From the NCBI RefSeq assembly GCF_001029505.1, contig NZ_LEKH01000019.1:1-51476 (forward strand): DNA of 51,476 nucleotides, written 5' to 3'. The translations under genes were made by a program, and so were the position numbers. Shown one piece after another: positions 1 through 10,958 of the stretch. Origin of the DNA: Rubrobacter aplysinae. GTDB lineage: Bacteria; Actinomycetota; Rubrobacteria; Rubrobacterales; Rubrobacteraceae. Under the pieces are notes generated by a model, which was not told the origin of the DNA, searched no databases, and was given only the letters and a program-made list of their open reading frames with translations. The first letter of the stretch is position 1. Every line of letters begins with the position of its first letter.

Positions 1-89
1 AGGAAGGTGTCCACGTCGAGCATGAGCAGTCGGTTCCTTTCCCACGGGATCGGGTGGCAAGCCGACTCTAGGGCGTGGACACCTTCCAC
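1..89 (-). CDS. Possible 5' fragment of an unidentified gene running off the left edge
   Basis: A minus-strand frame opens at a GTG (89-87), directly after an in-frame TGA, and stays open to the window edge (29 codons). An AGGTGG-like ribosome-binding sequence lies about 10-15 bases upstream. The readable peptide includes PWERNRLLMLDVDTF, which looks protein-like but matches no family I recognise. The same DNA contains a perfect 14-bp inverted repeat, so it could instead be a structured non-coding element that happens to be open. No function is proposed. Confidence 0.3.
   Translation of the reverse strand, partial: MEGVHALESACHPIPWERNRLLMLDVDTF
2..87. repeat. Perfect 14-bp inverted repeat with nested inner arms
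   Basis: GGAAGGTGTCCACG at 2-15 is the exact reverse complement of 74-87. Inside it AGTCGG (28-33) pairs with CCGACT (62-67) and CCAC (42-45) with GTGG (54-57). All arms are collinear, so the segment can fold into one long interrupted hairpin. It may be the end of a mobile element, a structured RNA, or a terminator-like structure. It overlaps a possible coding fragment. Confidence 0.6.
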
Positions 90-550
90 TCAAATCTTCA
101 CCACCTAACTCACACCAAGCGTTTAAGTCAACACAGGCTAATCTGAACGATAGAATATACCTCAAAGATATACCCAAAACATTTATTCGGTATTTGAACT
201 ATATCTTTTCTGCGAAGAGAATCTTACATAAGGAAAGCAAGAAGAAAGCGGAGGTCGAGCCATATGGTGGCCTTCTTGCTTTTTTCTAACAGGGGATTCT
301 TATGGCTCGTAATCTACAAAGCTTTCAAAAGGGTGGGGCGCATCCGGCGGCTCTGGGTTATCTCGCGTGGCCGCATTTGTTTTTCACCAGGTGTGTAACG
401 CCTACAACCTCTACCGCCGACCCACTCTTGCACAAGCGTACTCGGTAGCATGCGGTCTGGGTTTTATAGGCAAGGCGGGGCCTACCATACCGTAGCCCGG
501 GCCCGAAAACGAATCTGAAAAGCCACTAAAAGTTCAGGGAGGTAGCAGGC
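90..550. other. 461-bp AT-richer intergenic region before the OsmC gene
   Basis: The first 150 bases are clearly AT-richer than the flanks, followed by a strong terminator-like hairpin at 234-285. Downstream is a 48-codon open frame (302-448) with an AGGGG sequence before its ATG, but its peptide resembles nothing known and I do not call it. The last 15 bases hold the AGGGAGGT ribosome-binding site of the gene at 551. No tRNA or conserved riboswitch was recognised. Confidence 0.5.
234..285 (+). terminator. Rho-independent terminator-like hairpin
   Basis: AAAGCAAGAAG (234-244) pairs perfectly over 11 bp with CTTCTTGCTTT (272-282) and runs into a T-tract (to 285). The 27-base loop contains further short complementarity. 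The T-tract orientation fits transcription on the plus strand, yet no gene on that strand ends just upstream. It may terminate a small RNA from the AT-rich DNA at 100-230, or a gene lost from this locus. Confidence 0.6.
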
Positions 551-1747
551 ATGGGCCAGGAAACTCACAACGTACTCGGTGGGGAGGGCCGACCCAGGTT
601 CTTTTCCGTTGGTAATGCCGAGACGTTAGGGATGGAGCCGCCACAGAATCGCCGTGGTGTGGCGCTGAGAACCTGGTCGAGGTCGCTCTCGGGCATGCAG
701 AAGGAGGCGCTGGTTGCCAACTCGGTGGATGGGAAGGTGTGGCGTCTCGTCAGTGATGAGGGTCCCTACCTGGACGGCTATGATGAGGCTCCGTTCCCAC
801 TATCTCACATGACCACCGGGATGGTGGCATCGTACATGAGCGAAGTCCTGGCACTCGCAGAGCAGCGCGATATTGCCTTGCGCGACCCGAAGCTAACCCT
901 CCACAACTATTACTCTATGGAAGGCTCGGCGCGCAAGGGCACCATGGTAGGCGGCGCCTTATCACCAAAGCTGGAGGTCGAGGCCGGGGCGGATGTTGGA
1001 CCGGATACTCTTCGGGAACTCGTGTCAGACGTGGTACAGGCCTCGCCGGTAAATGGCCTGCTACGGCACATCCACGAGAGCTTGTTTACCCTGACCGTGA
1101 ACGGAGGTCGAGTCGGTCCCGAGCGTGTCAACGCGCTTGATCAAGCCCCGCCGCCCGATCCTGGGGACAGGTTTTCAGAGGTCGAGACCGGTGAGGACGG
1201 GATCCCGGCACTCATCGAGCTCTTGTCGAATGCCGAGCAGGTTGAGGGAGAAGGGGGTGTGGGGTCCAGCTACGCTGATTCCCAGAGCCGCATCCTGCAC
1301 GTCCGCGGCGTCTGCACGGTCCGGGAGGACGGCGTCAAGGAGGTCGAGCAGCGCCTGCTACAGCCCCTCGGATCGACCTTCCGGTTCCTGTCCGACGAGG
1401 CACCGAGGTTCAGCGGTAAGGGACTCGCGCCCGACGCCTTAACCTACGTCTCGGCGGGTGTAGCCTTCTGCTTCATGACCCAGTTCGGGCGCTACGCCAA
1501 GATCACGAAAAAGACCCTCGACGATTACCGGCTCGTCCAGGATACCCACCTGTCCACCGGGGGCGCCTCGGACGGCACCGGGCAGCCCGGCACCGCGGAG
1601 CCGGTGGAGACCCACGTTTACCTGGAGACGCCGGAGGGTGAAGAGTTCGCCCGCAAGGCTCTCGATATGAGCGAGCAGACCTGCTTCCTGCATGCCCTGT
1701 GCCGTACGGAGCTAAAGACCACGGTAAAGATCGCGGCCCGGGTATGA
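551..1747 (+). CDS. Tandem-domain OsmC family protein
   Basis: 398-residue protein built like two fused OsmC modules, about twice the usual 140-190-residue length. The N-terminal half carries the OsmC-like stretch ASPVNGLLRHIHESLFTLTVNG (about 158-179). The C-terminal half has YVSAGVAFCFMTQFGRYAKI (about 297-316) and SEQTCFLHALC. OsmC/Ohr proteins are cytoplasmic thiol peroxidases that reduce organic hydroperoxides with two cysteines. Here both candidate cysteine sites lie in the C-terminal half, so the N-terminal module may be structural. AGGGAGGT precedes the ATG. It sits next to aromatic transport and hydroxylation genes, so a protective role during phenolic catabolism is plausible but inferred. 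Confidence 0.8.
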   Translation: MGQETHNVLGGEGRPRFFSVGNAETLGMEPPQNRRGVALRTWSRSLSGMQKEALVANSVDGKVWRLVSDEGPYLDGYDEAPFPLSHMTTGMVASYMSEVLALAEQRDIALRDPKLTLHNYYSMEGSARKGTMVGGALSPKLEVEAGADVGPDTLRELVSDVVQASPVNGLLRHIHESLFTLTVNGGRVGPERVNALDQAPPPDPGDRFSEVETGEDGIPALIELLSNAEQVEGEGGVGSSYADSQSRILHVRGVCTVREDGVKEVEQRLLQPLGSTFRFLSDEAPRFSGKGLAPDALTYVSAGVAFCFMTQFGRYAKITKKTLDDYRLVQDTHLSTGGASDGTGQPGTAEPVETHVYLETPEGEEFARKALDMSEQTCFLHALCRTELKTTVKIAARV

Positions 1748-1847
1748 GCCCCGAATACGAGACGGCTAAAGGGTGTTTGGAGCGTAGGGCGGTGGCGAAA
1801 GCCGTTCGGAAAGCTACCCGGATGGCTTTCTCCAGGAGGAGGATTTG

Positions 1848-3350
1848 ATGCAGGCTGAAGCTGATAATGCGGCCCGGTCTTACCCGGCCTACCGTACGCT
1901 CTGGATCTGGCTCCTGCTAGGGTGGATAGTGAGCTACGCGGACCGGACCATAACGGGGCCGGTCGTCACTTACATGATAGAGAACGACATCGCCCTGCTG
2001 CGAGGCGTAGAGAACCAGTTTGCCCTCGGAGGCTTGGTGGGCAGTATGTTTTTCGCGGGCTACATGCTCACCCAGTTTCCCGGCGGTTATCTCGGAGACA
2101 GGTTCGGCCACCGGACGATCATCGTTATAAGCATCTTCTGGGCCGCCATAGCCACACTGGTGAGCGGCGTGATGACGGCCCTGCTTGGCTTCGTGGCTTT
2201 GCGCGTGATCACCGGCCTCGGAGAGGGCACCTTCTACTCCAATGACCGCACCGTGATAACCCAGCAGAGCCCGTATGAAAAACGCAGCCTCGGGCTGGGT
2301 GTCGTAATAACCGGGCTCTCGATAGGCCTTACGCTCGCGCTCCTGCTCACCCCGCCCCTGATCCGGCTGGGCGAGCCCATATTCGGTGCGGACGGGGCCT
2401 GGCGTATGCCTTTCTTTGTCCTGGGTGCGGCGACCGTGGTAGTCGCTCTCGGCATACAAAGGTTCTTCAAGGGCCAGGGCGGTGATTTCGAGTTCAGGCC
2501 TACCTACGGTTCAGCTCTCAAAGGGCTTGCCGGGTACTCCGTCGTGCTATTCGCGGCGGTAATGGTGGTGTACGTGGTCTCTATCCAGGCGGGCCTGCCG
2601 GAATGGGGTACGGCTATCCTCGTGACCGTGCTAGCCTTGTTCCTGATCGCCTTCGTGTTTGGCAGCAAGGGCGGCGAGGTATCGCCAATTCTTCACAACA
2701 GAAACCTGATCCTCATATATCTCGCGGCCATAGCCTATCTGTGGCACCTGTGGTTCTTGGGTTTCTGGTCCGTCTCTATAATCTCAGACACCGGGGGCAC
2801 GACCTTCGTGACCGCCGGCCTCACGGCGGCTTTCAACGCCGGGGCCGGTATACTGGGATTCCCCGCCGGTGGCTGGCTCGCCGACTACGCCAAACGCAGA
2901 GGCTGGGGCCGCAAGGGCATGCTCGCCTCCTTCACCCTGATACTCGCCGTAATGACCGCCGGCTTCGGCTTTTATGTCGCGGCCGGCGGGCAGTCTCTGT
3001 TCGTCCTCAGCATTCTACTGTTCGTATCCAGCCTCTTTTTCTTCGCCCTGCAGCCGATCTCCCATGCTCTTACCGCGGACCTCGTCCCCACGGCGGCCCT
3101 CATGGGGGCGGCATTTGGGATGTGGAACCTGGTGGCCGAGATAGGGGCGGTCCTGTCTCCCGCCGTGAGCGGTGTGCTGCGCGGAGCCACCGGTGACTGG
3201 GTCGCGGCCGTAATGGTCGACGCCGGTATAGTCTTCGCCAGCTTCGTCCTGATACTCTTCGTTAGAGAGTCCGGGCCCCAAGAAACCTCATCTGCGCCCG
3301 AGGACTCGCCGAATGCGGCGAGCGCCCAGAGACAGGAGAACACCGTGTAA
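1848..3350 (+). CDS. MFS transporter, probable aromatic acid/4-hydroxybenzoate uptake
   Basis: 500-residue major facilitator with about 12 hydrophobic segments. It carries DRT in the first helix (a motif of the anion:cation symporter family) and GGYLGDRFGHR, the MFS motif A loop between helices 2 and 3. The C-terminus is polar. An in-frame TTG lies three bases before the chosen ATG at 1848. I prefer the ATG because CCAGGAGGAGGA ends 4-5 bases upstream of it. It lies upstream of pobA in the same direction, suggesting it imports 4-hydroxybenzoate, protocatechuate or a related acid. The substrate is inferred from context only. Confidence 0.85.
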   Translation: MQAEADNAARSYPAYRTLWIWLLLGWIVSYADRTITGPVVTYMIENDIALLRGVENQFALGGLVGSMFFAGYMLTQFPGGYLGDRFGHRTIIVISIFWAAIATLVSGVMTALLGFVALRVITGLGEGTFYSNDRTVITQQSPYEKRSLGLGVVITGLSIGLTLALLLTPPLIRLGEPIFGADGAWRMPFFVLGAATVVVALGIQRFFKGQGGDFEFRPTYGSALKGLAGYSVVLFAAVMVVYVVSIQAGLPEWGTAILVTVLALFLIAFVFGSKGGEVSPILHNRNLILIYLAAIAYLWHLWFLGFWSVSIISDTGGTTFVTAGLTAAFNAGAGILGFPAGGWLADYAKRRGWGRKGMLASFTLILAVMTAGFGFYVAAGGQSLFVLSILLFVSSLFFFALQPISHALTADLVPTAALMGAAFGMWNLVAEIGAVLSPAVSGVLRGATGDWVAAVMVDAGIVFASFVLILFVRESGPQETSSAPEDSPNAASAQRQENTV

Positions 3351-3451
3351 CAGTGTAATCCGCCAGAGGAAGTAAGCAAGCTGCCGGTCGAGATCCACCA
3401 CGAGACTCAACATCAGACCGGGCACGATGGCAGCGATAACAGCATTATTAG

Positions 3452-4759
<1,308 letters not shown>

Positions 4760-4896
4760 CTTCGGATAGGTACCATAGACAGAATAGCCGAAAGATATAT
4801 CCGACATCAGGCCCGGGGGCAGTCTTTACGATAGGCTAGCGGGATGGTTGCAGCAGCTCTTGCCGCGGCCAACGCGGTGGATGGAGGCTTCCCAGG

Positions 4897-6159
4897 GTGC
4901 GCGAGCCGAGAGTACCTGATAAAGAGGGACACGGGGCCTCGCCTCTCCGGCGTCTCCGAATCTTGTTCATCGTCGCCAGCGTCTTGCTCGTTGCCTCCAA
5001 CTTGCGGGCTTCGATCACCGCCGTGGGACCGCTGCTCGATACTATCCAGGAGGGCGTGGGTCTCTCGACCGGGGTGGCGGGTTTGCTCACCGCCGTCCCG
5101 CTGCTCGCCTTCGCCGCGTTGTCTCCGGTGGCGCCGGGGCTGTCCGGCAGGCTGGGTATCGAGCGTGTGCTATTCGGTGCCCTCTTGCTGCTGGCGGCCG
5201 GGATCTTGCTGAGATCCAGCACCTCCACCCACCCGCTCGTCGCCTTGTTCGGCGGCACGCTCGCCATCGGCCTCGCCATCGCGCTCGGTAACGTGCTCCT
5301 GCCAAGCCTCATAAAACGTGATTTCCCTGCCCGTACCGGACTTATGACGGGCCTTTACACCGCCACGATGAACACCGCCGCGGCCCTGGCCTCCGGAATC
5401 AGCGTGCCACTGGCGAGTGGCCTCGGGATCGGCTGGAGCGGCGCGCTCGCCCTGTGGACGTTACCCGTTCTCGCGGCCGCTCTCTTGTGGATACCCCGGC
5501 TGCGGGTGGGCCCCCGGAGGGGGGACACGCGACACCGCTCGCTGGCGCGCTCCGGCCTCTGGAGCTCGGCGCTGGCCTGGCAGGTAACGCTCTTTATGGG
5601 GCTGCAGTCGGTGGTTTTCTACGTCTCCATTACCTGGCTGCCGGCCATCCTGCGCGACGGGGGCCTGGCGGCTGCCCAGGCCGGGTGGATGGTCTCGATC
5701 ATGCAGCTCGTCGCCATACCAGCGGCGTTTTTCGCCCCGGTGCTCGCGGAGAGGGGCGCGTCGCAGCGGATGGTGATCGTCTGTGCATCCACCCTGAGTG
5801 GCGTGGGGATACTCGGGCTGCTCCTCTCCGCCGGCGGAGCCGGCGTGATCCTGTGTGTCATACTGCTCGGCCTCGGGCAGGGTGCCTGCATAAGCCTCGC
5901 GCTTACCCTGTTCGCGCTCCGGGCGCCCGACCCCGGACGCGCCGCCGAGCTCTCCAGCATGTCCCAGACCTTCGGATACCTGCTGGCCGCCGCCGGACCG
6001 CCCGCGTTCGGCCTCCTGCACGAAGCCAGCGGCTCCTGGAGCCTCCCGCTCCTCGCACTCCTGGCCGTTACCGTGGGCCTCGCCGCCTCCGGCCTTGGCG
6101 CAGGCCGGGACGCCCTCGTACCCTCGAGGAGCGCGGTGGGAGTACCCGAAGAAGGATAG
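4897..6159 (+). CDS. MFS transporter, CynX/NimT-like
   Basis: 420-residue membrane protein with about 12 hydrophobic segments. The N-terminal LRASITAVGPLL followed by GLSTGVAGLLTAVPLLAF is typical of the CynX/NimT (cyanate/nitroimidazole transporter-like) branch of MFS. The GTG start at 4897 has GGAGG about 15 bases upstream, rather far. The gene follows pobA by 137 bp and is convergent with lysR, with only 17 bp between stop codons and no clear terminator. A role in aromatic acid import or export is suggested by position, but the family also handles unrelated anions, so the substrate is open. Confidence 0.8.
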   Translation: MREPRVPDKEGHGASPLRRLRILFIVASVLLVASNLRASITAVGPLLDTIQEGVGLSTGVAGLLTAVPLLAFAALSPVAPGLSGRLGIERVLFGALLLLAAGILLRSSTSTHPLVALFGGTLAIGLAIALGNVLLPSLIKRDFPARTGLMTGLYTATMNTAAALASGISVPLASGLGIGWSGALALWTLPVLAAALLWIPRLRVGPRRGDTRHRSLARSGLWSSALAWQVTLFMGLQSVVFYVSITWLPAILRDGGLAAAQAGWMVSIMQLVAIPAAFFAPVLAERGASQRMVIVCASTLSGVGILGLLLSAGGAGVILCVILLGLGQGACISLALTLFALRAPDPGRAAELSSMSQTFGYLLAAAGPPAFGLLHEASGSWSLPLLALLAVTVGLAASGLGAGRDALVPSRSAVGVPEEG

Positions 6160-6176
6160 CCGTACCTCCGAGGGTG

Positions 6177-7055
6177 TCAGCCGTTGGTGGCGCAGAGTAG
6201 GAAGGACTCGACTACCGGGCCCTGATTCCCCCGGCGCCACACCATGCCGAGCTCTACCGTCGGCGATAGTCCGGCGACCGACCGGTACACCACGCCCGTG
6301 CGCCGGAAGTTCCTGAGCGAGGCCGGCACCAGTGAGACGCCGAGGTTCCCCGCCACGAGCCCGACTATGGTCTGCATCAGCCACACGTCCTTCTGTACGG
6401 CATCCGGGGTGAAGCCCGCCGCCTGACACGCCTGCGTAACCTGAGCGTAGAGGCCGGGCATCTGGTGCCGGGCCGGCATGATGAAAGGCTCGTCCGCCAC
6501 CTCCCGCAGATCCACACTCTCCCTCGGAGCAAGGGCGTGCGAGGCCGGGAGCGCGAGCACCAGCGGCTCGCGCGAGACACACGCTATATTCAGCGCCGCG
6601 TCCTCGAGTGGCAGGTACAGAAAGCCGATATCCGTCTGTCCGGCGTGCAGGCTGCTTACGATCTGATCCGGCCTCATCTCGCGCAGGAAAAGCTCCACGC
6701 CCGGATACCCGGAGCGGAAAACCTTGAGCAGCTCCGGCAATACCTCGTTAGAGGCCGACGGCACGAAACCGAGCGCGATCCTGCCGACCTCGCCGTTGCC
6801 CGCCCGGCGCACCGCGCGGGCCGTCTGCTCCACCTGTGACAGAATCCGCCGGCTCTCCTCCAGCAGTAGCCGCCCCGCATCCGTGAGCTGTACCCCGCGG
6901 CTGGTGCGGTCGAATACCCGCACCCCGAGCTCGGTCTCTAGCTGCTTGATCTGGCTGGAAAGGGGCGGCTGTGCGATGTGTAGCCTCTGTGCCGCCCGGG
7001 AGAAGCTCTGCTCCTCCGCGACGGCCACGAAATATCTCAAACGCCGGAGATTCAC
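6177..7055 (-). CDS. LysR-type transcriptional regulator of the pca operon
   Basis: 292 residues, the normal LTTR length. The winged helix-turn-helix is at residues 1-60 (FSRAAQRLHIAQPPLSSQIKQLE is the recognition region) and is followed by a type 2 periplasmic-binding-like effector domain. It is divergent from the pca operon, the usual arrangement for CatM/BenM/PcaQ-type activators that respond to pathway intermediates; the effector here is unknown. The GTG start has no Shine-Dalgarno sequence. Instead a TATAAT (7062-7067, minus strand) ends 6 bases before it, so the mRNA is probably leaderless. A T-N11-A palindrome overlaps that -10, consistent with autorepression. Confidence 0.88.
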   Translation of the reverse strand: MNLRRLRYFVAVAEEQSFSRAAQRLHIAQPPLSSQIKQLETELGVRVFDRTSRGVQLTDAGRLLLEESRRILSQVEQTARAVRRAGNGEVGRIALGFVPSASNEVLPELLKVFRSGYPGVELFLREMRPDQIVSSLHAGQTDIGFLYLPLEDAALNIACVSREPLVLALPASHALAPRESVDLREVADEPFIMPARHQMPGLYAQVTQACQAAGFTPDAVQKDVWLMQTIVGLVAGNLGVSLVPASLRNFRRTGVVYRSVAGLSPTVELGMVWRRGNQGPVVESFLLCATNG

Positions 7056-7061
7056 GGCCCG

Positions 7062-7079
7062 ATTATATCGTTAAAATAT
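7062..7079. promoter_or_regulatory. lysR -10 box overlapping a T-N11-A LysR-type operator
   Basis: On the minus strand TATAAT occupies 7067-7062, six bases before the lysR GTG. On either strand ATAT-N7-ATAT (7065-7079) forms the partial dyad with T-N11-A spacing expected of LysR-family sites, and it overlaps the -10. On the plus strand a TATACT at 7108-7113 is a candidate -10 for the pca operon without a good -35, as expected for an activator-dependent promoter. This is a reading of sequence only. Confidence 0.5.
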
Positions 7080-7176
7080 GCCCGGAAGATAAACATGGTA
7101 TTAGACATATACTAGAAACGCGGCGAAGATGTGTTGAAGCGGTACTACGGGATTTTAGCCGGTTTAAAAGGGAAAG

Positions 7177-8085
7177 GTGGAGTCATGGATCCAGAAGAGC
7201 CAGAGGTTGGTTGAGGTGGAGAGCCTCAGGGAAGCGGTGGCGGAGCTGGTCCACGACGGGGACGAGGTGGCTCTAGAGGGCTTCACGCACCTCATACCCA
7301 CGGCCGCCGCGCACGAGATCGTCCGCCAGGAGAAGAGGGATCTTACCCTGGTCAGGATGACGCCGGACATCATCTACGATCAGATGATCGGGGCGGGCTG
7401 CGCCGCGAAGCTAATCTTCTCCTGGGGCGGCAACCCCGGTGTGGGCTCTCTGCACCGTCTGCGCGACTCTGTAGAGCACGGTCACCCTCATCCCATAGAG
7501 TTAGAGGAGCACTCCCACGCCGGGATGGCCAACCGCTACGTCGCCGGGGCCTCGGGGCTGCCCTTTGCCGTGATGCGCGGCTACGTCGGCACGGACCTGC
7601 CGGAGGTTACGGGCACCATCTCCACCGTAACCTGCCCATTCACCGGTGAGGAGCTGGCCGCCGTACCCGCCCTGAACCCGGACGTGGCCGTGATCCACGC
7701 CCAGCAGGCGGACACGAAGGGCAACATAATGCTCTGGGGCATCACCGGCATCCAGCGCGAGGCTGCGCTCTCGGCGAAACGCGTGATCGCGACCGTCGAG
7801 GAGGTCGTCGAAGAGTTCGAGCCGAGGCCCTTCGGGGTCGTGCTGCCCTCGCCGGCGGTGGACGCTGTCGCCGTCGAGCCGGGCGGCGCCATTCCCTCGT
7901 ACGCGGCCGACTACTACGAGAGGGACAACACCTTCTACGAGGCCTGGGACGCGGTGGCCCGCGATAGGGAGACCTTCGGAGACTGGATGGAGCGTCACGT
8001 CCTCTCCACGGAGGGCTTCCCGGAGTACCTGCGGAGCGTCCAAGCAGAGGGATACCACGCAGGCGTAGAGGAGACGACGAGATGA
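7177..8085 (+). CDS. pcaI: 3-oxoadipate CoA-transferase, subunit A (CatI/glutaconate-type)
   Basis: 302-residue alpha subunit of a family I CoA-transferase moving CoA from succinyl-CoA to 3-oxoadipate, giving 3-oxoadipyl-CoA. The length and sequence style (VALEGFTHLIPTAAAHEI at about 30-47, KLIFSWGGNPGVGSLHRL) resemble the CatI/glutaconate CoA-transferase branch rather than the shorter classical PcaI of about 230 residues. I choose the GTG at 7177 because it continues the frame; GGGAAA lies just upstream. The nearby ATG at 7185 is out of frame. First gene of the pca operon, with ATGA overlap into subunit B. Confidence 0.85.
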   Translation: MESWIQKSQRLVEVESLREAVAELVHDGDEVALEGFTHLIPTAAAHEIVRQEKRDLTLVRMTPDIIYDQMIGAGCAAKLIFSWGGNPGVGSLHRLRDSVEHGHPHPIELEEHSHAGMANRYVAGASGLPFAVMRGYVGTDLPEVTGTISTVTCPFTGEELAAVPALNPDVAVIHAQQADTKGNIMLWGITGIQREAALSAKRVIATVEEVVEEFEPRPFGVVLPSPAVDAVAVEPGGAIPSYAADYYERDNTFYEAWDAVARDRETFGDWMERHVLSTEGFPEYLRSVQAEGYHAGVEETTR

Positions 8086-8924
8086 GCCAGCCCGCCGGAG
8101 ACAGGACCCGCACCGAACAGGCGGAGCAGACTAATCAAAACAGCTACTCGAACTACACCACGGACGAGATGATGACCATCGCGGCCTCCAGGTTGCTCGC
8201 CGACGGAGCCGTGTGCTTCGTCGGCATCGGGCTGCCTTCGGAGGCCGCGAACCTGGCGAGGGCGACCCACGCCCCGGAGTGTCACTTGATCTACGAGTCC
8301 GGCACCATCGGCGCCAAGCCGGAGGTCCTGCCTCTCTCCATAGGCGACGGAGCGTTGGCCGAGCACGCCGACTCGGTGGTCTCGGTACCCGAGATCTTCA
8401 ACTACTGGCTACAGGCCGGCCGGGTTGACGTGGGCTTTCTCGGGGCGGCCCAGATAGACCGCCACGCGAACATAAACACCACGGTGGTGGGTTCCTACGA
8501 AGATCCGAAGGTTCGCCTGCCCGGAGCCGGAGGAGCGCCGGAGATAGCGGCGTCCGCAAAAGAGGTCGTCGTGGTGCTCCGCCAGAAGTCCCGGGCCTTC
8601 GTCCAAGAACTGGACTTCGTAACCAGCGTAGGCTACGCGAAAGGCGGAGACTCCAGAGATCGCCTCGGCTACGTGGGCTCCGGACCGAAGACCGCGATCA
8701 CGGACCTCGGCGTCATGACCCCCGACCCCGAGACCAAAGAGCTCACCCTCACCGCCCTGCATCCCGGGGCCACGGCGGAGCAGGCGAAAGAGGCGACGGG
8801 CTGGGACCTCAAAGTGGCGGACGACGTGGCCCGGACCGACCCGCCAACAGAGAAAGAGCTCGCGGTGCTGCGCGACCTGCACACCCGCACCGAGGCCGCG
8901 AGAGAGCAGAGAAGGGAGGCCTGA
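8082..8924 (+). CDS. pcaJ: 3-oxoadipate CoA-transferase, subunit B (CatJ-type)
   Basis: 280-residue beta subunit that pairs with the preceding protein. It holds the catalytic glutamate in the YESGTIGA segment (about residues 68-75), where the covalent glutamyl-CoA forms in family I transferases. GIGLPSEAANLA and LPGAGGAPEIA are typical of the family. The first 25 or so residues are polar and low in complexity (many Q, T, N) and may be a linker. The start overlaps the stop of subunit A as ATGA, so the two subunits are probably made in equal amounts by coupled translation. Confidence 0.88.
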   Translation: MSQPAGDRTRTEQAEQTNQNSYSNYTTDEMMTIAASRLLADGAVCFVGIGLPSEAANLARATHAPECHLIYESGTIGAKPEVLPLSIGDGALAEHADSVVSVPEIFNYWLQAGRVDVGFLGAAQIDRHANINTTVVGSYEDPKVRLPGAGGAPEIAASAKEVVVVLRQKSRAFVQELDFVTSVGYAKGGDSRDRLGYVGSGPKTAITDLGVMTPDPETKELTLTALHPGATAEQAKEATGWDLKVADDVARTDPPTEKELAVLRDLHTRTEAAREQRREA

Positions 8925-8927
8925 GGC

Positions 8928-10217
<1,290 letters not shown>

Positions 10218-10228
10218 GGAGAGTGGGG

Positions 10229-10957
10229 ATGTCGCGTAAGGTAGATGAGATACACGGGGTAGAGGCTCCCGCGGATACGGGCGACGCTCCGCACCCGCCT
10301 TACTCGTACCCCGGCTACGAGTCCACCCGCCTGAGGGCGCCCAAGCGTACGCTTACCATAGCGCCGCGCACCCTGTCCGAGCTCACCGGCCCGGTCTACG
10401 GCCACGAGCGAATCGGCGCGCTCGACAACGACCTTACCCGCCAGTACGCCGGCGAGCCGCTCGGTGAGCGCATCATCGTCACGGGCAGGGTGCTCGACGG
10501 CGACGGCAGGCCCGTCAGGGACGGTCTTATAGAGCTGTGGCAGGCGAACGCCGCCGGGAGATACACCCACGCCGGGGACCGCCACCCGGCGCCGCTCGAC
10601 CCGAACTTCTCCGGCGCGGGCCGCTGCGTTACGGACTCCGAAGGGCGCTACCGCTTCGTAACGGTCAAGCCCGGAGCCTACCCGTGGGGCAACCACCCGA
10701 ACGCCTGGCGGCCGGCCCACATACACTTCTCGCTTTTCGGGCGATCTTTCAGGAGCCGGCTAGTGACCCAGATGTACTTCCCGGGGGACCCGCTCTTCCA
10801 TCAGGATCCCATATTCAACTCCATCCCAGACGAGCGGGGGCGGGAACGTTTGATCTCCTCTTTCGACCTCGGCATCACCGAGCCCGAATGGGCGCTCGGC
10901 TACAATTTCGACATCGTGCTCGAAGGCCGCGACGCGACCCCGATGGAGGACCATTAG
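10229..10957 (+). CDS. pcaH: Protocatechuate 3,4-dioxygenase beta subunit
   Basis: 242-residue iron-bearing subunit of the intradiol dioxygenase that opens protocatechuate to 3-carboxy-cis,cis-muconate. The four Fe(III) ligands are visible: Y112 (GRYTHAGD), Y151 (PGAYPWGNH), H164 and H166 (PAHIHFS). The frame is open upstream into pcaF, but the ATG at 10229 has GGGAGAGTGGGG before it and fits the family length. It lies 11 bp after pcaF and one base before pcaG, with which it forms the (alpha-beta)n enzyme. Confidence 0.93.
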   Translation: MSRKVDEIHGVEAPADTGDAPHPPYSYPGYESTRLRAPKRTLTIAPRTLSELTGPVYGHERIGALDNDLTRQYAGEPLGERIIVTGRVLDGDGRPVRDGLIELWQANAAGRYTHAGDRHPAPLDPNFSGAGRCVTDSEGRYRFVTVKPGAYPWGNHPNAWRPAHIHFSLFGRSFRSRLVTQMYFPGDPLFHQDPIFNSIPDERGRERLISSFDLGITEPEWALGYNFDIVLEGRDATPMEDH

Positions 10958-10958
10958 G

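Noticed and set aside
302-448. 48-codon ORF with AGGGG before its ATG
   Set aside because: The peptide has no recognisable features and ends in an Arg/Lys/Thr-rich run. One short ORF in an intergenic region is expected by chance.
5461-6582. 373-codon open frame on the minus strand
   Set aside because: It overlaps a transporter gene and the end of lysR. Its Gly/Arg/Ala/Pro-rich composition is typical of the GC-rich shadow of real genes.
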